Shown here: positions 1 through 13,539 of the stretch, in pieces
Numbering within the stretch: the first letter of the stretch is position 1
Layout of the letters: each line of letters begins with the position of its first letter
Assembly: GCA_014904985.1 (NCBI GenBank)
Contig: MU128990.1
Location: forward strand, 62,001-126,000
Origin: Hydnum rufescens UP504
Lineage: Eukaryota > Basidiomycota > Agaricomycetes > Cantharellales > Hydnaceae
Direction: 5' to 3'
DNA length: 64,000 nucleotides
Notes under the pieces: generated by a model
What the model saw: the letters and a program-made list of their open reading frames with translations, nothing else
Databases searched by the model: none
What the model was told of the DNA's origin: nothing
Translations under genes and position numbers: made by a program

Positions 1-373
1 GTGGACCTTCTATTAGAACGCTGTCTGACATTAGCAGCCTTGTCTGCTTTGAGCGACTCGTGCTTCGACTGTTGATTTTCAGTATCCTTGAATTACAATC
101 CTTTGTGCATCCAATTTCCCACCGAAGATTCAGGATTCTATCATTCTCTCCTGGGCCTCACCTAATTTAGAAACGAGCCTTTGTGCTGCATCCCGGTCCC
201 TTTGTACAAAAGTCTCCCGACTCGTCGAGGCTTTGTGCGGGGACCCTTCTCAGAACAGCATCTGCGGTTGGTCTTTGTCTGTCCACTCCTTTTCCCTCAC
301 GAGCGAAAGCCTTTGTGAGCCGAGCGTATAACTTGATCACCCCGTTCTAAAGCCCCCCCGTACTGCATTTACC
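1..373 (+). promoter_or_regulatory. Upstream region with repeated CCTTTGTG/ACAAAGG boxes
   Basis: Non-coding region directly upstream of the DUF6533 gene. CCTTTGTG occurs at 100-107, 178-185 and 310-317; close variants are GCTTTGTG at 230-237 and CTTTGTC at 273-279. TCCCTTTGT at 197-205 is the exact reverse complement of ACAAAGGGA, the element bound by HMG-box mating regulators of the Prf1/Ste11 type. The repeats are seen directly; their role is inference. Confidence 0.45.
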
Positions 374-2378
374 ATGCCTAACTGGAATTCAGTCGAGTAC
401 GTTCTCCGCCCTATCTCCCCAATCATCTCTGTGACTCACCCTCTCGTGATCACCCACTCATAATCTACTCATCCTCTTCTAGAGAGCAACAGCACGATGC
501 AAGTCCCTTCATCAGTCTCATTCACCTGGCTCTCATCGATCTTTCGTTATAGATCCAAGCCTTTGCGAGAGTATGCTTGGTCTTCTTGGGCGTGTACGCG
601 TGCGTGCCAAGTTCAATGGTGCTTTCTACTTCCCATAATGCTTTCCCAACAGGTGGGAATTCTTGATCACCCTCGACTCCGACTTCCAAATCCTCTGCGG
701 CAAGCGAAAATTCCGACCCGCCCAACTCGTTTACTTCGCTTGCAGATATTCCCTTCTCGGATTTCTTATTGGACTGTAAGTAAGATGCCCTCTGATTCCC
801 CCACCCATCTGACCCTTCGTATTCAGGAATGTTGCGATGGAAATCTCTAGCCCGATTGACTGCACGGCTCTCTACAGGTGGAATGATGTATGTGCCTCGA
901 CTCATGGATTTGTCTCTTTTCCCCATTGATGTCCTCTGCATAGTTCACTATGGGGGGCACACTCGGCTTTTCGTCAATGCTCCTTATGATGCGATCGTAT
1001 GTTGATTCACTCAATCCGCGTCTATTTTCCTGAGTCACTCTTTTAGGCTCGTAGTATGGGAATTTGATAAGCGCGTCTTGGTGCCATTGGTCGTCCTTAG
1101 TCTCGGCCAGTGGGCTATCATCTTCCGAAGTATACATCGTTGCTCCCATTGAGTTCCCGAAAGTATAACGAACCTATCCTCGTTCACAGACATTATTAGC
1201 ACTCATGCATCATTCAACGAGCTCGCGGGGACTTGTGTAAGAATGGTTCAGTGTCAAAATGTTATTTTAATCTCACCTTCCCGTTATTACAGGCGGTCGA
1301 TGCCATGTTCCGTAATTGGATGACCCTCGAATTCATCATCAGTAGGTCTGATCTTGCTTTCAGCGTAGAATTGCTTACCTATTCAAATTCCTCTTAGCCA
1401 TGGTGGTCGATTTTGTCATTCTCCTTGTAACGGTCGTAGGAATCCTGTTGAGACTCAAGATGAAGAGTAATGTGCGGGAATTGATCTTGAATGATGGGTA
1501 GGTTCACCACCTGTTATCATTGAGGAGAAAATTGGACTTGACTCACTCCCAACTCACATTCAGCATTATGTACTTTTGCTGTGCCTTCCTTGCAAACTTG
1601 GTTCCTGTCGTCATCATGCTTCTTAAGCTGAATCGTATGTAAACCTTGGCATTGAGATTGGGGGCATATATGCTTATAGTCTTCCCCTCCAGCCATCATG
1701 GATTTGTGAGCCTTTTTTTCCATTGCCTCGGTGCATTTTCTGCAGCCCTGATCACTCTAACGCCTTCGGCAGCATGGGCTTGCCAGTCGCTACCACAGTC
1801 TGTGGAATCGCTTCCACTCGCTCAGTGCGTCATCTTACCGGGATCCGGGTAATTGCTTCAGCTCCTGCAGGCTCTATGTACTCGAGCGGGTACGGTTCAT
1901 CCTTTCTCAACCATAGAAAGTCTTGAAGTTAAAACCTCTGTTCTTCTCCAGGAACAGCTCTGGCCCGCCGTCGTACAAGGCTCAACGCAAGGGCCCTCTT
2001 ACCACCGACGCGACGGATTCGCTCAGCTTCAGCACCGAGAGCTTCCCTGGTCAACCTGTGAAAGCCCATCTATCGTCAAAAGTGGAGCAGACACCAGCCT
2101 CCGATCTCTTTCACCAGGTGTCCTCCAAGCGCAAGGATCTCGACCACAGCGCACAAGTGACACAACTGACCTGGCAAGGGATCAATGTATCGTCCACAGT
2201 ACATACCTCTACGTCACCCAGTGGAGATATGGATCTCGTATCGCCGTTAGTATCTCTTCTACATCATTGAGGTCGGGTACTGCGTACTTACAGAGCCTCG
2301 TCTAGGGAGAGTCCCAGTGAGGAAGACCACGAGGCACCTTTCCGTGACTATCGTCCAACCCCCGAACGTATGGTCTAA
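374..2378 (+). CDS. DUF6533 multi-pass membrane protein
   Basis: Putative seven-transmembrane fungal membrane protein of unknown ligand, from the DUF6533 family that is expanded in Agaricomycetes. It starts at ATG 374 (MPNWNSVE) and is split by about ten short introns with clear GT..AG borders. The family signature WEFLITLD followed by GKRKFRPAQLVYFACRY lies at about 653-770. Later exons encode hydrophobic helices such as VVDFVILLVTVVGILL (about 1400-1460) and YFCCAFLANLVPVVIML (about 1565-1625). The tail is Ser/Pro/Glu-rich and ends at TAA 2376-2378. Oddity: between the first exon (ending near SLIHLAL) and GVYAWEF, the frame that fits carries TAG at 550-552, so this part is either spliced in a way I could not resolve or disrupted. 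The family assignment is fairly safe; function and the exact first exons are not. Confidence 0.75.
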
Positions 2379-3127
2379 CTGGCTCTCTCTATCACATTAT
2401 TCATAGTCCTCAGCATTTTCTACATACATACATACATACACCCATATATCCCACGCTCCTTTAAACCTCCACACACCACACTCCTTCTCGTAATCATTTC
2501 TTCGTGTCCCTCGGGCCTCTCTGTTCTCCGTACTGCTTTCGTTTGTTGTGCCGTCCCTTGGCTACTCTATTGCTCCCTTCGGTTCGTGTCATTCATTTAT
2601 TTATGCACCTCCGTCGTCGGCTCTTCACCTTGTGTATTTTTGAGGCTCTTCCGTCCGCGATATTATCTCTCCATTTCTCAGACATCCACCAGTAGTACCC
2701 AAATCAGCTCTATACCACAAGTGTAGTCCCATCCAAAACTTTTAACATGCGATTTAGATTTCGGATGGTATTTATAGTTTATATACCATGTGCGTATTGC
2801 AGCGACAAGTCTGCTAGTACAGCATGTGCACAGAGTGCGTGGTGATACATATAGTGGTAGTAGTGGAAATCTCTTTTGTATACTGCGCCAGGGCTGCCTA
2901 TGGGTAATAGCTAGGCTCCTAGGCCAGTCCTTTTACAAGGGGTATAAGTTATGTGGTTTGGCTAGTCTCCGGCTCGGATCACTCCTCATTACACTGTGCC
3001 AGTGATACATATGGTGAGCACACTGCCAAGAAATCCAAAATGCGGCACGTAGCACTGACGTGACATCGGGTCCTTGGTCGCTTGCTCTTTGGGCCATCGT
3101 CAAGGAAACAACAGCTAGACTAATTCT
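2379..3127. other. Intergenic, convergent 3' ends
   Basis: Lies between the 3' end of the DUF6533 gene and the 3' end of the calpain gene on the other strand. It holds a short CATA/TACA microsatellite near 2424-2445. No conserved coding signal was seen; the short open frames look random. Confidence 0.6.
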
Positions 3128-6100
3128 TCACTCCTTGAGATGTATTGACACCGGTACTGCGCTGCTGTACACGAATAGTACAAAGGCCCCCTCCACATTG
3201 GGTCGAGAAGTGGATACAATGACAACATATCTTCCTTTCCCGAAAGTCTGACGGCTCGTAATCGCTCCAGATACAGCGTCGGTGTATCCACTGCTATGAG
3301 CGAGCGGAGGATTAATAACATCGCCTCCAGTAACTGGTGATGGGTCTTCGAAGATGGAAACATTGATCGAAGGGCGGGAGAGTGGGTTTACCATTTGCAG
3401 CCTGAATCTGACCAAGAACGCACGTTCGATTGCGCACAGTTGAACGATATGAGAGGACATACTGAAGTTGAGTCTGACTGGGGACTGTTAATTTGTACGT
3501 TGGGTTCGCAGCGTAACCACCTTGAGATGACGGTCCCGCTGCGCTGCGTCCCCGCCTAGAGACAAGGGGGATAAAAGTGATATAGCTGTGCTTGATAATT
3601 GGTACTGACCAGGTCCCTTTGATTGTTTTCAAAAACATCCCTGCTCCCTCTAATGGGAGAGCTTCCAAATCAAATTTGTGAGGGCACTCCACTGTAAGGC
3701 TAAAAGTTGACTGCATCTGTGGTTCGAATGTCGACACAACCAAAGTGTAGTGTCCAGCTGGTGGGAAGGGTAAGCATAAAGGTGAAGCATGATGACCGTA
3801 CCTAAGGGCCTGTTCGGATACGCCAGAAACGTTTCTACGAAACGCGTTTCTCAATATAAAAATGGTAAAACGACCTAAAACGTTTCGCCGTGTTTATATT
3901 GAGAAACACGTTTCTTCGAAACGTTTCTGGGGTATCCGAACAGGCCCTAAAGCTTAAGGGCGTACCAGTAAGCACCCCACTCGCGTAGGCAAGTCCGTAA
4001 TTATATGGACCTGATTCGAGAGCGATATCACCATGCGTGATGCTATCCGCAAGCAGCCGTCAGTCGGGGAACAGCGATAGAGAGCGAGACAGGGTGATGC
4101 ACTCTGTAACTCTCGCACCCCCTGACCACACTACCATTATGTTCAAGGGTACGTCTTTCGAGCCCTGCACTGTACAGCGAACTGGTACGCCAGTATTTGA
4201 TCCAGCAGTTGGTTTGATCTGAAGGTGATATTGCGGATTGTTCATAAATGTTGGATAAGATGAGTTGCCTCCCGAAGTTCTCGTAGAGAGTGAGTCATGG
4301 ATCTACGATGGCTTTATCTGGATACGCACAGAGAAATGTAGTAGGTCATTATGACAATACGCACCGTGACAGAGTGTAACAGGCGTTCAGGAATATCGTC
4401 TAGTCGAACGGAACCAAGTGAATAGACGAAAAGCGAATATCTAGTTTCAACGTCAAGTGACCCCTGCTTCGATATAACAAGGGATATTTGCTTTGCATCC
4501 TTATCGGGCGATATTCGAGTCTGAAACCTGCACATCAGAGGCAGCCACTCGAAATGGACTGTCTTACTCACCAGAACCAGTGGACTGTTCGAGTACGCTC
4601 TCTGAACCAAATTGTTCCATTAAACCAAATAGAACACGTTGTGAAGTGGAGAAATCGCACATTTACACTTCGAATATCGCTCTCAAACGGATGGTTGGCG
4701 CCGGTAGAGAAGCTATGCAGGGCGATGAAAGTGTCGCTGTCATCCTTGTCAATTACGTGTCGCGTCAGAAGACACCACACGGAGTTTTCAGCAGGCGACA
4801 CCGAGTTCGGAAGGTCTTCCAGAATCAGGCGAAATGTATGATTTAGAGCTTATTCTGAAAGCATTAGAGAGTCGGAAAGCATCTTAAGAGATGGAAAGAG
4901 TACCTGGATTTAATGAAGTCCCAACTGTCTTGGAAGTCGTGGGCCAGGTTCTGAACTTAATATTTGAAGTCAAACGCGAGCCAGTGTGTGAGATGTGTAT
5001 CGCACCCATGGAAAACGTGTTTATGTGTGAACATTGCTGGATTCCAGTTCAAATATATACTGTCGAAATTATCGCAAATATCGTCCCAGTCCACGACTAA
5101 GATTCCTGGGCAACCATAAGGAAATTTCGTTCATAAATATCCCCGGAAAGGCAGGAACCAAAAACTTGCCATTGTCGGTTACTAGTCTTTGGCTGTCGGC
5201 TTCCGAGGAGGAACCCGAAACAAGCGATATCCCATCGCTCCAAGGATTCAGCACTGTTAGAATACGTCTTCCAGCGTCTTCTCGCAAGTCTGTATTTAAG
5301 CGTTTAGGATGCATAGCAGGAAAGGAACGGTAGCCATGCCTATGAGGGCGTAGCCGTGATTTGGCACGAGACCGTACGGTGCGACCTCTGCTGTCCCGAC
5401 AGTAACGAGGCACTGGCCTAATAGAATTGTTCAGAGGCTGCATCTCATCGCATGAGATGAAAGGACTGACCAAGGACGAAACCATCCGAAATCCGCTTCC
5501 AGACCTTCTCACGACGGAAGGAGGCACTACAGAACGCGAGCACCTGAGGTTACCTCCGAAAAGAAGTAAAAACCGACAGATACCTTCGAATCATTATTTG
5601 TTCCGGAATCCAACCTGTCAGAGCACTATCCGTTCATCGTGAATATTATGTCACGCTAGGAGTGTACGAGGATGCGCACGCAACTGGATATCTATTGAAG
5701 AATTACTACAATGGAAATAAGGTCCAGAAACGATATCAGGAAACGAAGCAAAGTCCTCACGATCCAGGGAAGTCGTATCCACCATTCAGTTTCATATACT
5801 GGGGCGGCAATTTCTCAAGCTCGTGAGGCGATCAGAACATATAGGCACTCACAGCTTTCTCGACGAGTGATGGCCAGAGATGAACACCAGTCCTGTCGGA
5901 AGCACATGCTAGCCGGTTATCATTTCGCACTGGGAGTCTGTCGTCAATGTCTGGGCAATAGAGTGGGATTTTAGCCATGCTCAAGCAATCCCTTACGGTT
6001 TCTTGGACGAACCAATCTATGGAGAAGTATGTGGCCATTGACGCATATTAAACACGGGAGAAAAATCACTTGTCTGTTTACTCCATTAAATAGGAGCCGA

Positions 6101-6904
6101 ACGCTATATCTCCCAGACGGATTCAAACAAGGGATCCCTTGATCATCTTGTGGATACAGTGCCGAAATTCCAAGCTAGGGGTGGGCGTGAAGGAGAAGGA
6201 TTAGTAATGTAAGGGAGAGCGTACTGTACCTTTGACCGAAATCTAACATGGTGTTCGAGACATACAGCGAAGCTAGCAATTACGGAGCAGTCAGTAGCCA
6301 TGCCCTGAGTGATATGGCTCGGGAGAAGAGACGAAGAGAAAATGCAAAATGAAGGGAGGAGCTCGGAAGGTCTCTTCCACGAAGTGATCTGGGAGACTTG
6401 GGTTCGCGAAAAGACTGATAACCCATCGGGATCACTGAGCACCTGCGATCAACGAGATCCAGGAAGACAGAGGGAACCAAAGATACACATACCAGAAAGG
6501 CGGGCCGGGACCCAGATGGCTATCATCGAAATTGGTCCAGGCGGGGAATCGGAGATGATTTATACGGGAAGACTTGTCCAGCACATATTGCTGGGATTCT
6601 AGACCTTCACTATGAGGATGGCTTGCATAACTGTTTCTAGGTGTTATCACCTGCAGAAAATATATCCTTCCTGACGGGTGCAAGATCCCGTTTAGCTAAT
6701 TTGATTCGCTCTGCTCGATCCAGACACCTTGCTGCCGACGATTTTGACTTTTCTCTCAGGGGGCCAGGTGGTGCAGTGTGATATATGTGAAGAAACGATT
6801 TCGCAGCGTGAATATATGTCGTGAACGCGGCATCGTAATCGTTGGCAACCTCCGCACGTGTGGCTTTTGCACTGAAAGACTTTTTGCACAGATTGAGAGG
6901 ACAT
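3128..6904 (-). CDS. RIM13: Calpain-like cysteine protease, Rim13/PalB type
   Basis: Predicted cytosolic calpain-like protease of the Rim/Pal ambient-pH pathway, which processes the Rim101/PacC transcription factor on ESCRT-decorated endosomes (family knowledge). On the minus strand, an N-terminal MIT-like helical domain (about 6890-6660, DYDAAFTTYIHAAKSFLHI) is followed by the protease core and C-terminal calpain C2-like repeats (about 4840-3128; HYTLVVSTFEPQ and YVVIVSTSRPN). The triad is visible: Cys in ATDCSVIASF (about 6290), His in NHGYA (about 5355), Asn in VLNPWSDG (about 5245). The start is taken as ATG 6904 (MSSQSVQK); the MIT frame then needs one base fewer in the T5 run at 6881-6885. 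The only other in-frame start region, at 7146, would overlap the next gene. Many short introns; one (3758-3965) carries a MITE. One exon junction near 5.95-6.07 kb could not be resolved. Confidence 0.85.
3806..3947. mobile_element. PIF/Harbinger (Tourist)-like MITE in calpain intron
   Basis: A 142-bp palindromic element. It begins GGGCCTGTTCGGATACGCC and ends GGTATCCGAACAGGCCC. The terminal inverted repeats extend about 45 bp and contain alternating AAACGTTTC motifs. TAA flanks it on both sides (3803-3805 and 3948-3950), the target duplication expected for PIF/Harbinger elements, and the GGGCCTGTT terminus is typical of Tourist-like MITEs. It has no coding capacity. It sits inside calpain intron 3758-3965 (208 nt); without the element and one TAA the intron is 63 nt, like its neighbours. 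Confidence 0.85.
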
Positions 6905-7136
6905 GGGGGCGAAAAAGGACAACTGACATACTTCAGCCTCGGCAAACTTTTCTTCCATAAACAGCTTACACAATCGGAATTGAGTTTCACTGGAGGCGTT
7001 GAGTGGCCCAGAAATGCCGGAACGAGCCGATGGCCTGGTTGTCCATAACGATCTGTGAAAAACCGTATGTGGTGACTCCTGGGGTCATCGCTGTATATTC
7101 TGTCTACTTCTTGTCTGGTCGTACATACTGTTACAT
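6905..7136. promoter_or_regulatory. Short divergent promoter region
   Basis: About 230 bp between the inferred starts of the calpain gene (minus) and the coiled-coil protein gene (plus). It must carry both promoters if both starts are right. No specific site was recognised. Confidence 0.4.
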
Positions 7137-8295
7137 ATGCCTTCATCTCTTCATGGTCTCATACAAGTAATCTATCAAGGCGACTCACGCTTCATCCTCG
7201 TGTCTCGCGAGGATCTCATCGGTTGGACTTTGGACCTTGGCCTCGTCGGTTCGGCGCGTAGGAAGTGGTGGCGCAGCGTGAAGCAGCTCGACGAAGTCAA
7301 AGAGGTGATCTAACTAAATCCTTTAATACGTATACAAGTATAACTGCGAGTCTCCAGCTTATCGACTATATTATATCTGGCATCGCGGGTGGTCAGTTGT
7401 ACATAAAGGGATGGAAGGGGGATGAAATCGAAGAATTGGAAGTGCGTACTTTTCGTCACTTTCAGAGAATGAAAATTGAGATAACGTTCGGGAGCAGCTT
7501 GCCATTTATCCTGCAAGTGACAACCCTCTATCTTTTAGCCTTAATGCATATACCACGGGTGAATCGGAGAAATTAGCTGAAGAAATATTATTTGAAGTAA
7601 CCAGAGTGGAAGATGGTTTATATGACTCTGCTCACGCTGTCCACGCAGATCGGGTCGCAACTTCGACACCATGGATCTCGATTTATACCATTGACATCGA
7701 CAAAGAATATGGACAACTCGTCAGACACTGAGAAAGGCCAGCTTCTAATCTGTGGCTGCGTGATTACATCCTTACTCACGTTGATCCTAGATGCTTCGGA
7801 AGAGATCACCCAGCTAAGGACCGACCTTGCAAAATCACAGGTAAAGCCATTGTCTTTCCCGTATCTTATGTTAATATCAAATCTTTCTTGGCAGAATGTG
7901 ATCCTAAACTTGAAGGAAAAAGTTGGCACTACGCAAGCAGCTCTAGCGCGATTCGCACCACCCAGTAGGCCTATCGGGACCACAATTCTCGAAACACACA
8001 CTGACCTTAAGACTTGATCGGTTACAGAGCGTGTCGCATCAAGTCTGCCCAAACTCCCCAAGAATCTCTCGAAAGGTAATCCATTAGGGAAGAAACGTAC
8101 CATTGAGCAAATGGAGTTCGAGTCGGATTCGGAAGATGAAAGGAAGGACCAAGGTTCTTCATCCTCAGGCTTACCCAAGTAGAGAAAACAAAGAGGATCT
8201 CTTCTCCACTCAAGAAGAAACAGAAGGCGCTTGCCTCGCCCGTGCGGAGTAAAAGGGTTGTGAAAGCAGTGGACTTTGCCTCCGATGGAGAATGA
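7137..8295 (+). CDS. Unrecognised coiled-coil protein with basic tail
   Basis: Not firmly recognised. It starts at ATG 7137 (MPSSLHGLIQVIYQGDSRF) and runs through several small exons to TGA 8293-8295. The N-terminal part looks like a beta-rich head (FILVSREDLIGWTLDL; YIISGIAGGQLYIKGWKG). A predicted helix/coiled coil follows (ASEEITQLRTDLAKSQ, then NVILNLKEKVGTTQAAL). The tail is acidic then basic (MEFESDSEDE, SPLKKKQKALASPVRSKR). A head, a coiled coil and a basic nuclear-type tail would fit the XRCC4/XLF/PAXX superfamily of end-joining factors, but I could not identify a diagnostic motif, so this is only a suggestion. Exon borders in the middle (7500-7800) and near the 3' end are uncertain. 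Confidence 0.55.
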
Positions 8296-8533
8296 CAATC
8301 TGATCCTTTTGGGGACCCGCTAGGAGCTGTTGGATGGTTAGAGAGGGAATCTGCGTCTATACCGTTTGTTCATCACTTTCCCCATTGCCTTGTCACCCAT
8401 TACTGGAGCCCAAATTTTAGTTCGGCGCTCGTATGACTGTGTCTCGGCTAGTATGACTGCGGTAATTTCCGCCAAGCTTACTGGTGATCAGAGATTTCAC
8501 CAATAGCGCCACTGGGCGCCACTGACAGGCTCG

Positions 8534-9793
8534 ATGGCTTCCCAAGTGGATATGGATCCTAGTTCTGCGAGTGTCACATTATCATCGATTCAATCTGCCT
8601 TGAATGACATCCAGCGAGTCCACAAGTTCACTTGGAAATGCTGGGGATTGAATTGACTGCAAATTGGATATCCAGGCCATTTATTCATCGGACGCCTGTA
8701 ATAACCTCCTCGACGATAGACTGCTTGTGCCACATGAATATCCTGATGAAATGCGAGAATTTTCAGAAAGTCGGTGGTAAGTCATGTCCTCACGTTGGGG
8801 CCTCATCGATCACTACGCGAAGCATTTAATTCCATCACAAAGCCTTTAAAATCCGAGGGGCTACCTACGCTATACATTCTATTCTCTCCAGGGGTATCAA
8901 TCCAGTCGACTTGACTGTGGTGACCCACTCATCGGGTAATCATGCTCAGGCGCTGGCACTCGCCGCACGTCAGATGGGTGTAAGGTGCCATGTTGTTATG
9001 CCCTTGAATGCCCCTTCCGTAAAGAAAGAGGCGGTACAAGGATACGGCGCAGTGGTAACGTTCTGCGAGGGAACGCAAGCCGCTCGAGAGGAAACTTCAA
9101 AATTAGTGATGAAGGAGGAAGTACTTCGGGCCGGAGGGAGTGGGGTTGTAGAATTTGTCTCCCCGTATAACGACACTCGAATTGTGACTGGCCAAGGCAC
9201 CATCGCCGTTGAGCTGCTCTCCCAGGCGACGGACATGCATAAACCTCTCGACATTCTCGTAACGCCTGTCGGAGGGGGAGGGATGCTCGCGGGATGTTCC
9301 CTTGCCGCCAAAGCTCTTAATCCCAGCATCCAAGTCATCGGTGCTGAGCCTCTGGGAGCCGACGATGCGTACCGGTCTTTCCATACTGGAAGTTTGCAAC
9401 CCTCGACGAACCCGATGACCATTGCGGATGGATTGCGCACCTCGCTTGGGAGCATCACGTACCCTATCATCATGAAATTTGTGGACAGCATTTGTACAGT
9501 TTCGGACGAAGGAATCATGTAAGTCTTCTGGTTTCCCAACGGACCGCCGCTTGCTTGTTGACTAGTTCTTGGATAGACGCGCCATGAGATTGGTATATGA
9601 ACGCGTAAAGGTCGTCATCGAGCCTTCCGCCGCCGTTCCGCTTGCAGTGGTCCTGTACTCGGAGGAATTCAAAGTGATCGCGAAAACCGTTGAAGAGGGC
9701 GTCGGAAGGAAACCCAACGTCGGAATCGTATTTAGCGGGGGTAATGTAGAATTAGACAAGGTGCTTGCATTGTTCGCGTCGCTGGACAAATGA
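8534..9793 (+). CDS. Serine racemase / threonine dehydratase-like PLP enzyme
   Basis: Fold-type II PLP enzyme that racemises or dehydrates serine/threonine. It starts at ATG 8534 (MASQVDMDPSSASVTLSSI). Visible motifs: HRTPVITSS, KCENFQKVGAFKIRG with the Schiff-base lysine in AFKIRG (the exon junction after 8775 creates the Ala codon), SSGNHAQALA (PLP phosphate and substrate loop), VGGGGMLAG glycine loop, and C-terminal FSGGNVELDK. Full length with no missing core motif. Introns: one with donor GTTCACTT after residue HK near 8626, one at about 8777-8847, one at about 9520-9577. The SGGN terminus and the lack of a regulatory ACT domain favour serine racemase or catabolic dehydratase over biosynthetic Ilv1. 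The tandem position after 7137-8295 has no clear functional meaning. Confidence 0.9.
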
Positions 9794-9911
9794 CTCTCGT
9801 TATTCCGTAACCAAGGCGAGTTTTGTTTACGCATTGGGATAGAATCCAGCCCACTTGTACTTGGAATTCACAGTTAGAAATAATCATTTGAGTCATTGTA
9901 CATCCCCCAAG

Positions 9912-11021
9912 TCAGGAATTGGTGAATACTGCTTTTCGCTTCTGTGCGAAAGCAGACATTCCTGTGGAGTAGTAGTCAGACAAGTGTTTGTGCATTGTAT
10001 TGAAACTATTACTAGACCTTCTTTCTGATCATTCGAAGCAAAAAGGCTGTGGAAAACGCGTCGCTCGAATCGAATCCCCTGAGCCAAACCAAGCTCGTAT
10101 GCTGAAAAGTACAATCAACGTGGGATGAGTTTATACAATGGATCGATACATCGTATGGTGACACACCAGCATTGACAGTCTCTTTGGCAGCCAATACCGC
10201 CAGCCTCCCCTTTTCTGCAATCTTCCTCGCCACGGCTAGACTTTCTTTGACGACTTCACCTTCTCCCTCGCTCACAACTCTGCTTACCAGGCCCCATTTC
10301 TCAGCCTCGAGGGCTGAGAACGTGCGTCCAGTAAGGATGAAGTTCCATGGAGCGCGACTTTCCAATGGCGTGAGTCAATCGTTGAGTACCACCCCCACCA
10401 GGTATGATGCCCAGGGAGATTTCAGGTTGTCCAAAGACAGCGGATGGCGAGGCTAGAATTATGTCGCACATCAGGCCAACTCACAGCCACCGCCCAACTG
10501 ACCCAAGAGTCCATTAGATGACGACTACGGAGAAATAGAGAGAATGAGGAAGTAGGCTTACCGCATATCCACTCACTGCTGCAATGACTGGCTTTCGTAT
10601 CTGGCTAATTCGAGACCAATTGGCCAGGAAATCATTGCGGTAAGCGTCAGAGAACTCCATGTCTTTCATCTCTTTGATATCCGCACCCGCTATGACAATG
10701 TTCTGAACGTCATTAATTGTATTGGTGAGACGAGGGACAGAAACGACCCGCGAATGCTTTCTCGGAGCCAGTGATGATTATTGCACCGACAGAGTCGTCC
10801 ACGTCTGCTTCCCCAAGGGCCTGGTTGAGCTCGACCATCAGAGCTGCATTCAAAGCGTTCAGGGCTTTGGGTCGGTTGAGCGTGATCAGGGCCACGGATG
10901 GATCTGGACGCGTAGCGGTGATATTGGAATAGGATGAAATAGTCGAGAGTGTCCTCGCCGCTCGAGGAAGTCGCAGAAGGGCAGGGGTTGCTCTCAAAAC
11001 CAACCGCAATCGGGAATACAT
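9912..11021 (-). CDS. Mitochondrial enoyl-CoA hydratase
   Basis: Crotonase-fold enzyme of mitochondrial fatty-acid and branched-chain beta-oxidation (hydration of trans-2-enoyl-CoA). It starts at ATG 11021 with an Arg/Ser-rich targeting peptide ([18 protein letters not shown]). Core motifs: [33 protein letters not shown] and [16 protein letters not shown], so both catalytic glutamates are present. The last exon reads [15 protein letters not shown], ending at 9912. Two one-base problems interrupt the frame: the run LGGGCELA to MCDIILA lacks one base near 10473, and an extra base sits near 10340 between SMEL and ILTGRT. They restore each other, leaving about 130 bp out of phase, which looks more like sequencing error than decay because the shifted part still matches the family. 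Confidence 0.88.
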
Positions 11022-11478
11022 GAGTACAGGTTAGTGGGGACTCTCTGCATTACGTAAGGATAGCAGTACTTATTCAAGAATTCGACCACTGCTGGTTACG
11101 CTCTGCCTGGGATCAATTAAACGCTCATACCCCCGAGAGAATATGTATGATTCAAGTGTCCCCACCACTCTCTATATCATGATTCCTACACTAATCCTGT
11201 GGAGACACTATTGACGAGAGCCTTATGAAATCCAGAACTATGCGGCTGTACGATGAGATACGAAGGGGAGACGAATACAAGAGTAAGGGCAAAGAAGTCG
11301 TGTCTCATTTGTGGCTGTCCTCGAGATCCGATTAGACGACAGCAGATTAAGTGTCAATGTCGGCCACTGCAGGGTGTTCAGGGGAATCGTCAGGAATATG
11401 ATCAATCTGAAGACGAAAACACCATTTGTGATCGAAAATATTTCCTGTGAAAAGATTTGTTTACGTACGATATCGAAA
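11022..11478. other. Intergenic between two minus-strand genes
   Basis: Promoter side of the enoyl-CoA hydratase gene and 3' side of the ornithine aminotransferase gene. No conserved frame and no repeat was noticed. Confidence 0.5.
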
Positions 11479-13450
<1,972 letters not shown>

Positions 13451-13539
13451 GGTAGTGTTAGAAACGATTTGGAAGATGTCGGGTGATCAAGAGGAAGTAG
13501 AATCCTCCAAGGTTACCGACGAATTACATAAGCATCGCC
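13451..13539. promoter_or_regulatory. 89-bp divergent promoter
   Basis: Only 89 bp separate the start codons of ornithine aminotransferase (minus) and the DUF218-type gene (plus). A shared bidirectional promoter is inferred from spacing alone. Confidence 0.4.

Noticed and set aside
2424..2445. CATA/TACA microsatellite as a functional element
   Set aside because: Short simple repeat in a 3' flank, with no associated signal.
8970..9539. 189-codon minus-strand frame opposite the serine racemase-like gene
   Set aside because: It is antisense to a clear PLP-enzyme coding exon and matches no family.
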